Assembly: GCA_040757775.1 (NCBI GenBank)
Contig: JBFLWQ010000019.1
Location: 1 to 63,330, forward strand
Length of the DNA stretch: 63,330 bases
Source: Thermodesulfobacteriota bacterium
GTDB taxonomy: Bacteria; Desulfobacterota; UBA8473
Direction: 5' to 3'
Part shown: piece by piece, positions 63,283 to 63,330 of the stretch
How positions within the stretch are numbered: position 1 is the stretch's first letter
How the letters are laid out: every line of letters begins with the position of its first letter
The notes under the pieces: model-generated
Told to the model about the DNA's origin: nothing
The model's database searches: none
Seen by the model: only the letters and a program-made list of their open reading frames with translations
Translations under genes and position numbers: made by a program

Positions 63283-63330
63283 ATGGGACGGACAGAGATA
63301 TTACAGGAGGTTCGGAAGATGCGATTTGAA
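63283..63330 (+). mobile_element. ISNCY-like transposase, 5' end only
   Basis: GGAGGT then ATG at 63283, reading MGRTEILQEVRKMRFE to the window edge. This is the familiar opening of ISNCY-type transposases with an N-terminal helix-turn-helix, as I recall them. Related motifs AACTGTCCTGTATT and AATCTGTCCGGTTT lie at about 63218-63257, where a left inverted end could be. Only 16 codons are visible, so the call is tentative. Confidence 0.55.

Overview
The window reads as the chromosome of a strictly anaerobic bacterium of the Desulfobacterota (former Deltaproteobacteria) type. The grounds are a ferredoxin-dependent 2-oxoacid oxidoreductase beside HdrA/MvhD-type electron-transfer proteins, a DRE-TIM lyase in place of a normal citrate synthase beside icd and mdh, the gene orders rng-rplU-rpmA-obgE-proB-proA-nadD and aminotransferase-serA-purA-tRNA, and many short palindromic interspersed repeats. 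No 16S gene is present, so the assignment is an inference.

Layout. 0.3-2.5 kb: a QueG-like Fe-S protein and an isolated DGQHR-domain gene whose upstream region carries five GATCT motifs spaced exactly 14 bp apart. 2.9-9.8 kb: trmFO, then on the minus strand an MFS carrier and a TCA block (candidate Re-citrate synthase with a C-terminal Cache-like domain, icd, mdh). 10.2-20.6 kb: one long operon, korDABC, then a 1130-residue HdrA/NfnB-like mosaic flavoprotein, an MvhD-like protein, an HdrC-HdrB-like protein and an HdrA-MvhD fusion. The last gene is read through an in-frame TGA as selenocysteine, with a SECIS-like hairpin just after it. 20.6-27.1 kb: scpA-scpB-rluB, a class V aminotransferase, serA, purA, tRNA-Lys and tRNA-Glu. 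27.3-29.0 kb: several hicAB modules in different stages of decay. 29.2-33.0 kb: acetoacetyl-CoA synthetase, a small exported protein, an RluA-type synthase and yciH.

33.1-39.6 kb is an accessory island, all on the minus strand: a DUF2283 toxin-antitoxin-like pair, an MntA/HepT pair, a large helicase-PLD nuclease resembling Mokosh type II, and a DUF262 (GmrSD-like) protein. Direct repeats of about 116 bp separate the small modules, and the last copy abuts yciH. 39.8-48.9 kb is housekeeping: a radical SAM protein, rng, rplU, rpmA, obgE, proB, proA and nadD. 49.0-57.9 kb is a second accessory island between nadD and smc: small cassette-like genes around an attC-like palindrome, a dead antitoxin, a membrane/coiled-coil protein, a two-gene Eco57I-like restriction-modification locus and a TIR-like effector with a partner. 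The window closes with smc, a CBS-ACT protein, a MaoC-type hydratase and the start of an ISNCY-like transposase.

How it fits together: the TCA-type enzymes make 2-oxoglutarate or related 2-oxoacids, Kor moves their electrons to ferredoxin, and the Hdr-like proteins probably distribute those electrons among ferredoxin, NAD(P)H and thiol/disulfide or other carriers. The strongest leads are the selenocysteine HdrA, the 14-bp GATCT array, the repeat-delimited toxin-antitoxin cassettes, the helicase-PLD/DUF262 pair, the TIR-like pair, and the duplicated promoter-like element upstream of trmFO and the MFS gene.
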